DNA of 41,868 nucleotides, taken from Ornatilinea sp. GTDB taxonomy: Bacteria; Chloroflexota; Anaerolineae; Anaerolineales; Anaerolineaceae. This document shows, piece by piece, positions 15,603-24,483 of the stretch. Made by a program: the position numbers and the translations under genes. The stretch covers positions 1 to 41,868 of the forward strand of contig JAHDQE010000025.1 of the NCBI GenBank assembly GCA_018433975.1. Direction: 5' to 3'. The stretch's first letter is position 1. Each line of letters opens with the position of its first letter. The notes under the pieces were generated by a model, which saw only the letters and a list, made by a program, of their open reading frames with translations, did no database searches and was not told the origin of the DNA.

Positions 15603-17525
15603 TTAGATCGTTCGCCCGATCTCGTTGGCTGCCCACATGGCTTTGATCATCTTGCCCGGGGTCACACTATCCCCAACCACCTTGAAGGGATAACCCGTCT
15701 TCTCAACCAGTTCTGCCACAGCAGTGTTCGGCACGCTGCCGGCAGCCATCACCAGCGCCTCGCAGGGGATGGTAACGGTCTTGCCGTCCTGCTTTGTGGT
15801 CACGCCCTTGGGGGAGAGGCCCAGGCAGCAGGTGTTGACGTAGGTCTGGATGTTGTGTTCTGCAATATAGCCGAACATATACGGCGCGATGTACATTTCG
15901 AGGTCTTTGCCGATCGCGTCGAGCATCTCGATCACGATGGCTTCCTTGCCCTGCTCGGTGAGCACCTCGGCCGCTTCGAGTCCCGTCATGCCGCCGCCCA
16001 GCACGGCCACGGTGTTTTCCTTGATATGTTGTAAGCCCTTGAGGAAGGCCCGCGCCTCATATACCGGGAGTGCGCCGTCGCCTTCCAGCTTGAGCATGCG
16101 CGGAGCGGAACCCGCCGCCACAATGACCAGGTCCGGGTCGAGCGCTTTGATGCGCTCTTCGGTGGCTTCGGTGTAGAGTCTCACGTTCACGCCCGCTTTC
16201 ATGGCGCGGTAGCCCAACTGGATCGCTGCCTGGCGGAACACATCCTTATGCGGCGCAGAACCCGCGATGAGGAACTGACCGCCCAGCTCGCCCGTCTTTT
16301 CGAACAGGGTCACTTTATGCCCGCGCTCTGCCGCAACCCGCGCCGCCTCTAGGCCCGCCGGGCCGCCGCCGATCACCAGGATGTTCTTGGGATCGTCCGT
16401 CGGTGCATAGATGTATTCTTTTTCATGTCCTGTGGCCGGGTTAAAGATGCACGATGCGCCGCCGCCCATGAACATGTTTTCCACACAACCGCTGTCGCAG
16501 GAGATGCAGTGCACGATATCCTCGGGCCTGTCCTCGATGGTCTTCTTCACAAAATCGGGATCCGCAAGCTGCACCCGGCCCAGAGAAATGAAGTCCGCCT
16601 TACCGGAGGCAAGGACTTCTTCGGCCATCTCGGGGGTGTTGATGCGTCCGGCGCAGATCACGGGGATATTCACGGCTTTTCGGATCTCTCCGGCGTTGTC
16701 GGCATTCACCATCTGGGGATAATAATACGGCGGTACGGTGTAGGGCATCACGCTGTAACACCCCTGGGATACGTCAATCGCGTCAACCCCGGCCTCTTCG
16801 AACCATTTGGCGTTTTGTTGGGCGTCTTCCAGCGTCACCCCGTTCGGGACGTTCTCGCTGCCGACGATCCGGATGATCACCGGGTAGTCCGGCCCCACCT
16901 TCTTGCGGACATCTTTAATCACCTCGATCCCGAAGCGGGCCCGGTTCTCGGGGCTTCCGCCGTATTCGTCGGTACGCGTGTTGGAATAGGCGTTGAGGAA
17001 GCAGTCGATGAGATAGCCGTGCGCGCCGTGAAGCTCGATCGCCTCAAAGCCCGCCTTCTTGGCCCGGAGTGCTGCGTCGCCGTAGCTGGCCACGATCTCG
17101 GCAATCTCGTCCTTTGTCATGGCGTGCGGCATCTCCTGGGTCAGGGGACAGGGGATCGCCGAGGGACCCCACGGTTCGCCGCCCCGTGGCTTGCCGGATT
17201 GCTGCCGGCCGCCGTGCCACAACTGGAGGCACGGAACGCCGCCCGCGTCTTTGATGGCGTGAGCGAGCTTCGTGAGTCCCGGCATGAATTTATCGTCCCA
17301 GATACCGGGGGTATGGGGGTTATAAGACGTGTAATGGACCACTGCGATTTCAACAATATTCATGGCACAGCCGCCCTCAACTCTTCGCACATGGTAATCA
17401 ATGAGGGGTTGTGTGATAAAGCCTTCCGCGTCCGCGTAACCTGAACCCATCGGCGGAAATACCGACCTGTTTTTTAGTTCCAGCTTGCCAATGCGACCTT
17501 TAGAAAGAAACAAATCATAAGCCAT
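15603..17525 (-). CDS. Old-yellow / 2,4-dienoyl-CoA-reductase type NAD(P)H:flavin oxidoreductase
   Basis: 640 residues. An FMN-binding TIM barrel (1-335) with LQLWHGGRQ and ELHGAHGYL is followed by a [4Fe-4S] site (C340, C343, C347, C359) and an FAD/NAD(P)H domain with VIGGGPAGLEAA (384-395) and VLGGGMTGLEAAE. The family (FadH, enoate reductase, BaiCD/BaiH) reduces C=C bonds of unsaturated acids or CoA esters, mostly in anaerobes. AAGGAG stands before the ATG. It is divergent from the PucR-type regulator, with a palindromic site between, and so is the likely regulated enzyme of that pair. Confidence 0.92.
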   Translation of the reverse strand: MAYDLFLSKGRIGKLELKNRSVFPPMGSGYADAEGFITQPLIDYHVRRVEGGCAMNIVEIAVVHYTSYNPHTPGIWDDKFMPGLTKLAHAIKDAGGVPCLQLWHGGRQQSGKPRGGEPWGPSAIPCPLTQEMPHAMTKDEIAEIVASYGDAALRAKKAGFEAIELHGAHGYLIDCFLNAYSNTRTDEYGGSPENRARFGIEVIKDVRKKVGPDYPVIIRIVGSENVPNGVTLEDAQQNAKWFEEAGVDAIDVSQGCYSVMPYTVPPYYYPQMVNADNAGEIRKAVNIPVICAGRINTPEMAEEVLASGKADFISLGRVQLADPDFVKKTIEDRPEDIVHCISCDSGCVENMFMGGGASCIFNPATGHEKEYIYAPTDDPKNILVIGGGPAGLEAARVAAERGHKVTLFEKTGELGGQFLIAGSAPHKDVFRQAAIQLGYRAMKAGVNVRLYTEATEERIKALDPDLVIVAAGSAPRMLKLEGDGALPVYEARAFLKGLQHIKENTVAVLGGGMTGLEAAEVLTEQGKEAIVIEMLDAIGKDLEMYIAPYMFGYIAEHNIQTYVNTCCLGLSPKGVTTKQDGKTVTIPCEALVMAAGSVPNTAVAELVEKTGYPFKVVGDSVTPGKMIKAMWAANEIGRTI

Positions 17526-17599
17526 TGTTAATTCTCCTTTTCATAAATACCTTTGTTAACTTTTTCATCCGGATATTGCGATTATAATTAGATGGTAAG

Positions 17600-17623
17600 A
17601 CATTGTGACAGTAATCACAATGT
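17600..17623. promoter_or_regulatory. CRP-like palindromic operator
   Basis: ACATTGTGA-CAGTAA-TCACAATGT is a perfect 9-bp inverted repeat. Its core TGTGA-N6-TCACA equals the CRP/FNR-family consensus. A TATAAT-like box lies at 17583-17588, readable on both strands because ATTATAAT is near-palindromic. The site sits in the divergent gap between the flavoenzyme and the PucR gene, so it could also be the PucR-type protein's own site. Confidence 0.65.
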
Positions 17624-17705
17624 TCGCGTTAACAAATTCAGACCTGGGGTTTGGGCATTTTGCACAAAGTCCCGGATAGATACAAAGTTCGGGGTAGGTG
17701 CATCG

Positions 17706-18932
17706 ATGGAGATCACGGAAATATACAACAAAGTGTTCGCGGCCCTCAAGCGGGGCAGCAGCGAAGCGGTAATGGCCGAGGCCTACGCCATACTCGGGCA
17801 TCCTGTGGCCGCCGTAGATGCCTCTTTCATCCGGCTCACCCGCGTTTATCCGCCGAAAGAGCAGAACGATGAGATCTGGGACCAGCTCCTCGCCGACCCC
17901 AGGGTATCGCTCAAAAGTGTGCAGATGTTCCAGCAGCACGACCTGATCAAACTGAATCAATCGAATCCCAACGCACCGGTATATATCAACTGGGGCTGGT
18001 TTCAAGATCGTCCCCGCATCACCGAGGCAATCTTCGTGGACGGCAATGTGGCGGGATATATCGCCGTGTTGTGCCCCGAGAACGAATACCAGCCCTGGAT
18101 GAACGATGCGCTGAATATTGTGGCGGACGCGCTTGCCATTATCCTGAAGACGGAGCGCAGATTGGCGCGGAACTCCAACGCGCTGGTGAGCTCCTTCGCC
18201 CGCGACCTCATCACAGGCAGTATTCATACGCCGGAAGAGCTGAAAAACGGTCTGGGGACAGCAGGGCTTGAGCTGCCCGGCCGCTATACCATGATGGCCA
18301 TAACTCCAAACTCCATCAAGAACATCTCTTTCGAGTTTCTGCAGAACCAGCTTGGAGGAGCCGCTGTCTCCATGCTCCAACACACCTCAGGAGCCGTTCA
18401 TTACCTGCTGTTGTATGCGCAGAGTGACAGTACACAGTCCGTGCAGAATCTGACCGGCATCATTTCCTCGTTGGACTGTTCCTGCGGCATCAGCCGCACC
18501 TATACGGATCTTCTCAAAACACCGGGCCACAAAGAGCAGGCCCTCATGGCGCTCAACACGGGGAGGCGGCTCCAGCCCCGCGCTTCATCATTCTTCTTTG
18601 ACGACATCGCCTTCGATGCCCTCCTGGTGGGCGCGGGAATGCGGATTGAGGCCGCCAACTGCATCCATCCGGCAATCGACCAGCTCCGCGCGCAGGATTG
18701 TGCAAATGGCACAAGCTACCTTGAGACGCTCAGGTGTTATATCATGGAGCATCACAGCATCACCGCCGTCTGCGAAGCGCTGCACATCCACCGGAATACC
18801 CTCGCCTACCGCCTCAGAAGGATTGAAGAGCTGGCCTCCATTTCCCTCACCGATAACCGGACGGCTGCCCACTTGCTTTTGAGCTTCCACATCCTGGCCC
18901 TTTCGGACAAACTTAAATCGGCCGAAGAATAA
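17706..18932 (+). CDS. PucR/CdaR-type transcription regulator
   Basis: 408 residues from the ATG at 17706, preceded by a weak GGTAGGTG; the frame is open upstream to 17592 but that part overlaps the palindromic operator region. The C-terminal block (about 337-381), ending HHSITAVCEALHIHRNTLAY and RLRRIEEL, is the PucR-type HTH. The middle part (150-320) resembles the GGDEF-like/CdaR regulatory region. These regulators control catabolic genes in response to a small molecule. It is followed by an MFS transporter on the same strand. Confidence 0.88.
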   Translation: MEITEIYNKVFAALKRGSSEAVMAEAYAILGHPVAAVDASFIRLTRVYPPKEQNDEIWDQLLADPRVSLKSVQMFQQHDLIKLNQSNPNAPVYINWGWFQDRPRITEAIFVDGNVAGYIAVLCPENEYQPWMNDALNIVADALAIILKTERRLARNSNALVSSFARDLITGSIHTPEELKNGLGTAGLELPGRYTMMAITPNSIKNISFEFLQNQLGGAAVSMLQHTSGAVHYLLLYAQSDSTQSVQNLTGIISSLDCSCGISRTYTDLLKTPGHKEQALMALNTGRRLQPRASSFFFDDIAFDALLVGAGMRIEAANCIHPAIDQLRAQDCANGTSYLETLRCYIMEHHSITAVCEALHIHRNTLAYRLRRIEELASISLTDNRTAAHLLLSFHILALSDKLKSAEE

Positions 18933-19154
18933 CCGGTCGGGGAATTTCAGATAACATTTACATTCATCCTGTAAAAAACGTCCTGTGCGGTATACTGAAT
19001 GCTGCTTCATGAATAAGCTGCATCGCCGCAGCGACCCACACTGCAATAAATCCAAAACCTGAGCCCTAACGGCGAAACGCTTACAGAAATCCATACCAGA
19101 ATGCTATCCTTTCACCCTCATTGGGGTTATGGATTGAAAAGGAGACAAAGTCTC

Positions 19155-20399
19155 ATGGCAGAAAAAAGTTATCAGGTATACGGTTATCGTTGGGTGGTGT
19201 TGGGCGTTTTTATGCTGATCAACATCACCATACAAATTCTCTGGATTTGTTTTGCCCCCATCACCGGGCCCGCCGCGAAGTTTTACGGCGTCTCGGATTT
19301 ATCCATCGGCTTCCTGGCCATGTCCTTCATGTTTGTTTATATCCCCATCTCGATGCCCATTTCATGGATCATTGACACAATGGGTTACTATAAGTCCGTG
19401 AGCATTGGTGCGGTAATCATGGCGGTTTTTGGGCTGCTGCGCGGCATATTCGCCGGGAATTACACCTGGGTTTTGATATCCTCATTGGGTCTGGCGGTAG
19501 CCCAACCCTTCATGCTGAACGCCATCAGCACCGTTGCCGCCAAATGGTTCCCCATGAAAGAACGCGTCACGGTCGGCGGGCTGGCAATGATCGCAAGTTT
19601 CTTGGGGATTGCCATTGGCGAAGTGGCTTCTCCGGAGATTTTCCTTCGCTATGGCATCCAGAACATGCTGCTGATCTACGGCGTGGCCGCAGCCGTTTCT
19701 GCGGTCCTGTTTGTCATTTTTACCCGTGAAGCGCCCCCCACCCCGCCCTGCCCGGAAGGACAGGAAACCCGCGCCCTGATGATCAACGGGTTAAAGGGCA
19801 TGTTGAAGATGAAAGATATGTGGATTCTGCTGGTGCTTTTCCTGGTCGGGATGGGCGTTTTCAACGGCATCTCCACCTGGATCGAAGGGATCGTGCGTCC
19901 GCGTGGTTTCACCATCACTCAGGCCGGGAACCTGGGAGGGATCCTGCTGCTGGGCGGGGTCATTGGTGCGGCCATCATCCCCGTGCTTTCCGACCGGATG
20001 CATAAACGCAAAATTTTCCTGGTGTTGGGGCTGATCCTCGCCATCCCCGGACTGATTGGCGCGACATTTACCACCTCATACGCCCTGATGGTAGCTTCCT
20101 TATTCGCGCTGGGTTTCTTCCTGATGAGCCTGGCCCCAGTGGGCTACCAGTACGCCGCCGAGATCACCTTCCCCGCCCCCGAAGGCACCTCCAACGGGCT
20201 GCTTAACCTGGCAGGGCAGTTATCCGTTGTCTTCATTTACAGCATGGAAGCCTTCAAATCCGCGAGCGGGTCGTTTTCCCTCTCGATGCTCATCATGGTC
20301 GCCATGATGGGGTTCTCCGCATTGCTGGTGACCCAACTCAACGAATCCACCCTGGAGATGGACGGAGCCGCTCCGACATCTAAGCCGGCCAACATATAA
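19155..20399 (+). CDS. Major facilitator superfamily transporter
   Basis: 414 residues with about 12 hydrophobic segments starting at residue 10 (WVVLGVFMLINITIQILWIC). The cytoplasmic loop between helices 6 and 7 (about 190-220) is the usual break between halves. IPVLSDRMHKRK near 275 resembles the loop motif of MFS proteins. Start ATG 19155 is chosen for AAAGGAGA nine bases upstream; the frame opens 18 codons earlier without a membrane segment. With the PucR regulator and the flavoenzyme it suggests uptake and reduction of an unsaturated acid. Substrate unknown. Confidence 0.88.
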   Translation: MAEKSYQVYGYRWVVLGVFMLINITIQILWICFAPITGPAAKFYGVSDLSIGFLAMSFMFVYIPISMPISWIIDTMGYYKSVSIGAVIMAVFGLLRGIFAGNYTWVLISSLGLAVAQPFMLNAISTVAAKWFPMKERVTVGGLAMIASFLGIAIGEVASPEIFLRYGIQNMLLIYGVAAAVSAVLFVIFTREAPPTPPCPEGQETRALMINGLKGMLKMKDMWILLVLFLVGMGVFNGISTWIEGIVRPRGFTITQAGNLGGILLLGGVIGAAIIPVLSDRMHKRKIFLVLGLILAIPGLIGATFTTSYALMVASLFALGFFLMSLAPVGYQYAAEITFPAPEGTSNGLLNLAGQLSVVFIYSMEAFKSASGSFSLSMLIMVAMMGFSALLVTQLNESTLEMDGAAPTSKPANI

Positions 20400-20440
20400 A
20401 CCTTTCGCCAATTACGGCACCGGAAGATAATTTTCCCAAA

Positions 20441-20474
20441 ATGGCCGCAGATCCAACACCGGATCTGCGGCCAT
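20441..20474. terminator. Bidirectional terminator between convergent genes
   Basis: ATGGCCGCAGATCC and GGATCTGCGGCCAT form a perfect 14-bp stem with a 6-base loop, with TTT/CTTTAT flanks. It sits between the MFS gene (+) and the threonine-synthase-like gene (-). Confidence 0.85.
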
Positions 20475-20519
20475 CTTTATAGGTCTGAAAATCATCTGTG
20501 CCCGACTCGGGCGTTGTCC

Positions 20520-20544
20520 CCTTGCGGGAGATCATCCCGCAAGG
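20520..20544 (-). terminator. GC-rich hairpin after the threonine-synthase-like gene
   Basis: CCTTGCGGGA and TCCCGCAAGG form a perfect 10-bp stem with a 5-base loop and no T-run. It may protect the mRNA 3' end or belong to a dispersed repeat family. Confidence 0.4.
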
Positions 20545-20581
20545 CAGCAATGCCTGTGTGAGCCTTCTTGGTCAAACAGGG

Positions 20582-21799
20582 TCAGGGTTCTAAAATTTTC
20601 AGAAGGGCTTCCCAACTGCCGTCAATTTCCTGAACGGGGTTTCTGCCAACGCTGATATCTTTGAAACCGCTGGAGGTATTGATAACAACGACAGGTCCCG
20701 TTTCTATTCCCAGCGAACTCAAGTGATTGACACCTGAGAAAGCAATGGCGGAAGAAAGTTCCGACCAAATGCCCATTCGTCCCAATTGGTATTGGGCGGC
20801 TTTGGCTTCTTCATCCGATACGGCTACCGCAGCACCGTCGGAGCCTTTTACGGCCACAACGCCCCGGTAGCTGTTGACCGGTACAGCGATGGAATAAGCA
20901 TCCGAATCATCGGTTTCAACGAGGAGTGTGGGAACATCCATCGCAAGGGCTTTTTTCAAGGGAGCACCGGCGGAGGGTTCACACGCGATCATGCGCGGCA
21001 ATTTTTCAATAAAGCCAAATTTCTTCAATTCGACAAAGCCTTTATAAATCCCAAAAATCAGTTCGGAAAAACCAACCGGTACCAGGACAGCTTCAGGAGC
21101 ACGCTTTCCGAGTTGAAGATAAAGTTCGTATGCGATAGTTTTGTACCCCTCAGAACCAAAGGGATGATTGGTAGGCGGGGTGGTCTGGTTGCTGGCAGGG
21201 TGATAGCCCCTCTCGTTGACCAGACGGGCCATCAGTTCCCAACGAGTATAGACATCCGGCACGGCCACAATGGTCTGTCCATAGGCCTGGAGGAAACTGG
21301 CAATAGCAGGGGGGCGCGTGGTAGTCAGGATGACTCCGGGCAGGCCGGAGCGAGCCGAATAAGCCGCCGCCGAACCGCCGTGATTACCGGAGGACGCAGC
21401 CACAACGCCTTTCGCCTGCACCTTGAGGGCTGTGCTGACAACGGCAAAGTTCAAGCGGTCTTTATGGCTCCAGGTTGGATTTCTGCTCTCATCCTTGATA
21501 AAAATTTCAATGGTATCACTCGCCATCCTGCCCCGAACAGGGATCAAGGGCGTCCCTCCCTCACCCAGAGAAAGCGAGGTCTCCAGGGGGGGTAAAAGAG
21601 GAGAATAACGCGCAATGCCGGGAAGGGGCACATCCGGGAAAAAATCAGGATGATCGGGATAATCAAAGAGCAGTTCCAAGGGAGCTTTAAAAGTCTCTTC
21701 AGCACACGCCGGACAACCCGCTACAATCGGCGGGAAAAGCGGATATTCTTTGCCGCAATACAAACAGCGCTGCGCATAAGCTAAAGATTCTGTGAACAA
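20582..21799 (-). CDS. Threonine-synthase-like PLP enzyme (fold type II)
   Basis: 405 residues. A small zinc-ribbon-like head has C12-x2-C15 and C29-x2-C32. The PLP lysine is K113 in NPTWSHKDR, a variant of PTGSFKDR, and SSGNHG (136-141) binds phosphate. Threonine synthases convert O-phosphohomoserine, but this sub-branch also includes other beta/gamma-elimination or -replacement enzymes, and its setting in a catabolic operon argues for a lyase. The start codon is TTG at 21799 with AGGAGG five bases upstream. It is the last gene of the leftward operon. Confidence 0.8.
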   Translation of the reverse strand: MFTESLAYAQRCLYCGKEYPLFPPIVAGCPACAEETFKAPLELLFDYPDHPDFFPDVPLPGIARYSPLLPPLETSLSLGEGGTPLIPVRGRMASDTIEIFIKDESRNPTWSHKDRLNFAVVSTALKVQAKGVVAASSGNHGGSAAAYSARSGLPGVILTTTRPPAIASFLQAYGQTIVAVPDVYTRWELMARLVNERGYHPASNQTTPPTNHPFGSEGYKTIAYELYLQLGKRAPEAVLVPVGFSELIFGIYKGFVELKKFGFIEKLPRMIACEPSAGAPLKKALAMDVPTLLVETDDSDAYSIAVPVNSYRGVVAVKGSDGAAVAVSDEEAKAAQYQLGRMGIWSELSSAIAFSGVNHLSSLGIETGPVVVINTSSGFKDISVGRNPVQEIDGSWEALLKILEP

Positions 21800-21841
21800 G
21801 TATTCCTCCTCTGAAAATAACGATTTATAGCATAACCGTGC

Positions 21842-22855
21842 TTATGGACAGTGCCGGATAACACCCTCGGCAAACATGTGCATTTGCTCCTTCAATTCAC
21901 TCACCGAATTGGCGGTAAAGAGAATGCCGGAAACGTGGTTTACTCCCACGGCTTCATATTGCTTCACCTTGTCCAAAATCTCTTCCGGCGTGCCAATCAG
22001 GTCCATCTCTTCAAAGTCAACACCCGCTTTCACCTGATCTTTTAGCGTGGTTCCGGACAGGGAAAGCAAATGCTGGTACATTTGACTGTTGTGGAAACGC
22101 TTGCTGGCCGCTTCATGGTTAACATCCACACAGCCGACAAACTGAGGCGCAATCTCGATGCTGCTCCAGTCCCGTCCATTTTGTTCTGCGAGCTGCTTCA
22201 ATCGCTCAATGGATGTGGCCATTTGGTTAAGGGGCATGCCGGCGCCCAGCCATCCCTGTCCCAAACGGGCAGTGCGTTCAAGAGCCTTGACGTTATTCCC
22301 GCCAATGTAGATCGGCAGTGGGTCTTGCAAAGGCTTGGGATACATCTCGACATCCGAGAATTGATAATATTTTCCTTCCCAACTGGCAGTGCGTTCCGTG
22401 AACAGTACCCGTAAAGCCTGGACACTTTCTTCCAGCAGTTCACCGCGATGCACATTCCAGTTCGGGTGGAGGGCGTTAAATTCTTCCCGATAGGCGCCAA
22501 TGCCCATGCCAAGCAGCACTCTGCCGCCGCTGAACTGGTCAAGGGTGGCGATCTGTTTTGCCAGCACCACAATGTCACGCCGCATGGCGGGGATCAACAC
22601 TCCGGTTGCCAGCCGCAAGGTACTTGTCTCGGCAGCAATGGTGGACAATGTGATCAAAACTTCCCAAAAATTGGTGGGCATGTCGAACTCTTTTCTCACA
22701 TAAGCCTGAGTGGACATGTGGTCATTCCCCATTACAGCATAGTAGCCCAATTCCTCGGCATACTTTGCAATCTCAATCAACTCTTGTGGTTTTGCAAAGG
22801 GAACAGGGTACATCATCCCTTCCATTGCGGTAGGTAACCCTAAACTGAATCGCAT
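21842..22855 (-). CDS. LLM-class (luciferase-like) flavin oxidoreductase, copy 2
   Basis: 337 residues, TIM-barrel type. Family features are YYAVMGNDHMSTQ, LRLATGVLIPAMRRD and GRVLLGMGIGAYREEF, the flavin/F420-binding region. It is a close paralogue of the gene just upstream (both start with LPT-MEGMMYPVPFA patterns) and appears to be a tandem duplicate. LLM enzymes use FMN or F420 to oxidise or reduce small organic substrates such as sulfonates, thioethers or amides. AGGAG precedes the ATG by eight bases. Confidence 0.88.
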   Translation of the reverse strand: MRFSLGLPTAMEGMMYPVPFAKPQELIEIAKYAEELGYYAVMGNDHMSTQAYVRKEFDMPTNFWEVLITLSTIAAETSTLRLATGVLIPAMRRDIVVLAKQIATLDQFSGGRVLLGMGIGAYREEFNALHPNWNVHRGELLEESVQALRVLFTERTASWEGKYYQFSDVEMYPKPLQDPLPIYIGGNNVKALERTARLGQGWLGAGMPLNQMATSIERLKQLAEQNGRDWSSIEIAPQFVGCVDVNHEAASKRFHNSQMYQHLLSLSGTTLKDQVKAGVDFEEMDLIGTPEEILDKVKQYEAVGVNHVSGILFTANSVSELKEQMHMFAEGVIRHCP

Positions 22856-22886
22856 GATATTTACTCCTGATTACTCGTTCTGTGAA

Positions 22887-23894
22887 TTATGCAATATGCG
22901 GCATCACCTGATTGGCGAAAATCTGCATTTGATCCTTTAGCTCTGAAACCGAATTGGCACAGAAATAAGTTCCGCAAAGATGTTTTACACCTGCTTCTTC
23001 CAGCCCCTTCACTTTCTGGATCACTTCTTCCGCGCTGCCAATCAGGTTGGTTTTCACCATATCAGCACCCGCCTGGTCTTTAAGAGTGGAGGCCTTCAGA
23101 GAGACTAAATGGTGGTACATCTGGCTTTGCTCAAATCGCTTTACGGCCTCTTCATGGGTTTTCCCAATATAACAAATTAACTGTGGAGCAACATCCAGCT
23201 TACTGCCATCCCTGCCGTGTTTTGCGGCCACTTCGTGTAAAAGCTCAACCCGTTCCCGGATCTGGGATGCGGGCATACCGGCCGGCATCCAGCCCTGCCC
23301 ATACTTTGCAGAGCGGATGGTAGCATTGATATTGTTGCCGCCAAAATAGATGGGGAACGGTTCCTGCAGGGGTTTGGGGAACATCTCCACGTCTTTAAAT
23401 TGATAATACTTGCCGCTCCAGGAAGCATTCCGTTCCGTAAACAGGACCCGCAATGCCTGCACGGCTTCCTCCATCATTTCACCACGATTGGCTTTGAAAC
23501 CTGGCAGCAAAGCGTTGAATTCCTCCCGGTATGCGCCCACCCCCACAGAAACAATGAGACGGCCTTGAGAAAAATGGTCCAGTGTAGCCAGTTGCTTTGC
23601 CGCGACCACAATATCCCTGCGCATTGGCAGCACCAGGATGCCGGTGCCAAAAACCAGCCTGCTTGTCTGCGGAGCCGTATAAGCATAGGTGATCAAAGGT
23701 TCCCAGAAATTGGGGGGAACGGGGAAAGCATCGCGGACATATTTCTGGGTCGTCATATGGTCATTCCCCCACACGGAATGATAACCGAGGTCCTCAGCAA
23801 GCTTTGACAACTCAACAACCTGTTTCGGGCTGGCAAAGGGAACCGGATACATCATCCCTTCCATACAAGTTGGCAATCCTACACTGGAAATCAT
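22887..23894 (-). CDS. LLM-class flavin oxidoreductase, copy 1
   Basis: 335 residues with the same layout as the next gene: LGYHSVWGNDHMTTQKYV, then LVFGTGILVLPMRRD and GRLIVSVGVGAYREEFNALL. The two are similar along their length, so the pair arose by duplication and has diverged, perhaps for different substrates or as a heterodimer. AAAGGA lies eight bases before the ATG. The downstream copy starts 31 bases later. Confidence 0.88.
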   Translation of the reverse strand: MISSVGLPTCMEGMMYPVPFASPKQVVELSKLAEDLGYHSVWGNDHMTTQKYVRDAFPVPPNFWEPLITYAYTAPQTSRLVFGTGILVLPMRRDIVVAAKQLATLDHFSQGRLIVSVGVGAYREEFNALLPGFKANRGEMMEEAVQALRVLFTERNASWSGKYYQFKDVEMFPKPLQEPFPIYFGGNNINATIRSAKYGQGWMPAGMPASQIRERVELLHEVAAKHGRDGSKLDVAPQLICYIGKTHEEAVKRFEQSQMYHHLVSLKASTLKDQAGADMVKTNLIGSAEEVIQKVKGLEEAGVKHLCGTYFCANSVSELKDQMQIFANQVMPHIA

Positions 23895-23946
23895 ACTAAC
23901 TATCCTTTCACAGCTAAAGCTTTGTTAATACCTGACAACAAAACAA

Positions 23947-24407
23947 TTACGATGACGGTTCAATAATTAAGGACTCCAATTTACTGGGGTAAGGAGTTAA
24001 TACCTCGCAGCCGGTCTTCGTTACGGTGACCGTGTCGGAATAGAGGAAGCCGCCCAGCCCTTTAACATACAGGCTTGGCTCAACACGGACTACCATACCG
24101 GGCTCCAGCACGGTAGGATCGCCAGCATCAAGGAAAGGTGCTTCGTGAAATCCCAGTCCATGTCCCTGACAGTACGTCACTAAATTATCCTCCCGTTCCA
24201 ACAGTCTGCCGTCCATAGCGGCATGCCTCATGAAAGTTTTGGCTCCTGAACGGAAACTGGCATGCACGCCAGGCACGCCAAAATGACCGGAACGCTTGAC
24301 TTCTTCATCAAGCACTGGATGCGCTGCGGCCTGAACAGGACCGCACCGGCAAGTCCCCGTGATTCCAATATTTCCCTGAACGAGGAAATACGCTTGTTCA
24401 AATCCAT
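23947..24407 (-). pseudogene. M24-family peptidase pseudogene with internal deletion
   Basis: An ATG at 24407 with a fair ribosome site begins MDLNKRISSFREILESRGLA, the usual creatinase-type N-terminus. After about 30 codons the sequence changes frame into QAAAHPVLDEEVKRSG and then the C-terminal half of an M24 peptidase (QGHGLGFHEAPF and MVVRVEPSLYV, which supply the metal-binding His and Glu). About 230-250 residues of the middle, including the first Asp ligands, are missing. The two pieces are out of frame, so this is a dead gene, next to an intact M24 paralogue. A GTG-started 122-residue C-terminal protein is possible but unlikely to be active. Confidence 0.8.
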
Positions 24408-24437
24408 CCGGTTATAATCCTGTTCTGCATATTATCA

Positions 24438-24470
24438 GACCTGGGGTTCAATCAACCCCAGGTCTTTTTT
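24438..24470 (+). terminator. Perfect terminator hairpin, T-run on + strand
   Basis: GACCTGGGGTT and AACCCCAGGTC form an 11-bp stem with a 5-base loop, followed by TTTTTT on the + strand. All nearby genes read the other way, so its orientation is odd; on the minus strand it still forms a strong hairpin after the M24 gene. Confidence 0.7.
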
Positions 24471-24483
24471 ACAAGCATGTAAT

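Noticed and set aside
16425..17444. 339-codon open frame on the + strand
   Set aside because: Antisense to the flavoenzyme gene, whose motifs and start are clear.
17565..18383. 272-codon open frame on the - strand
   Set aside because: Opposite the PucR-type regulator and across its promoter; the opposite strand holds the recognisable HTH protein.
24438..24470. Evidence for a + strand gene ending at the terminator
   Set aside because: The T-run is on the + strand, but no + strand gene lies upstream; probably a two-way hairpin or an inherited piece.
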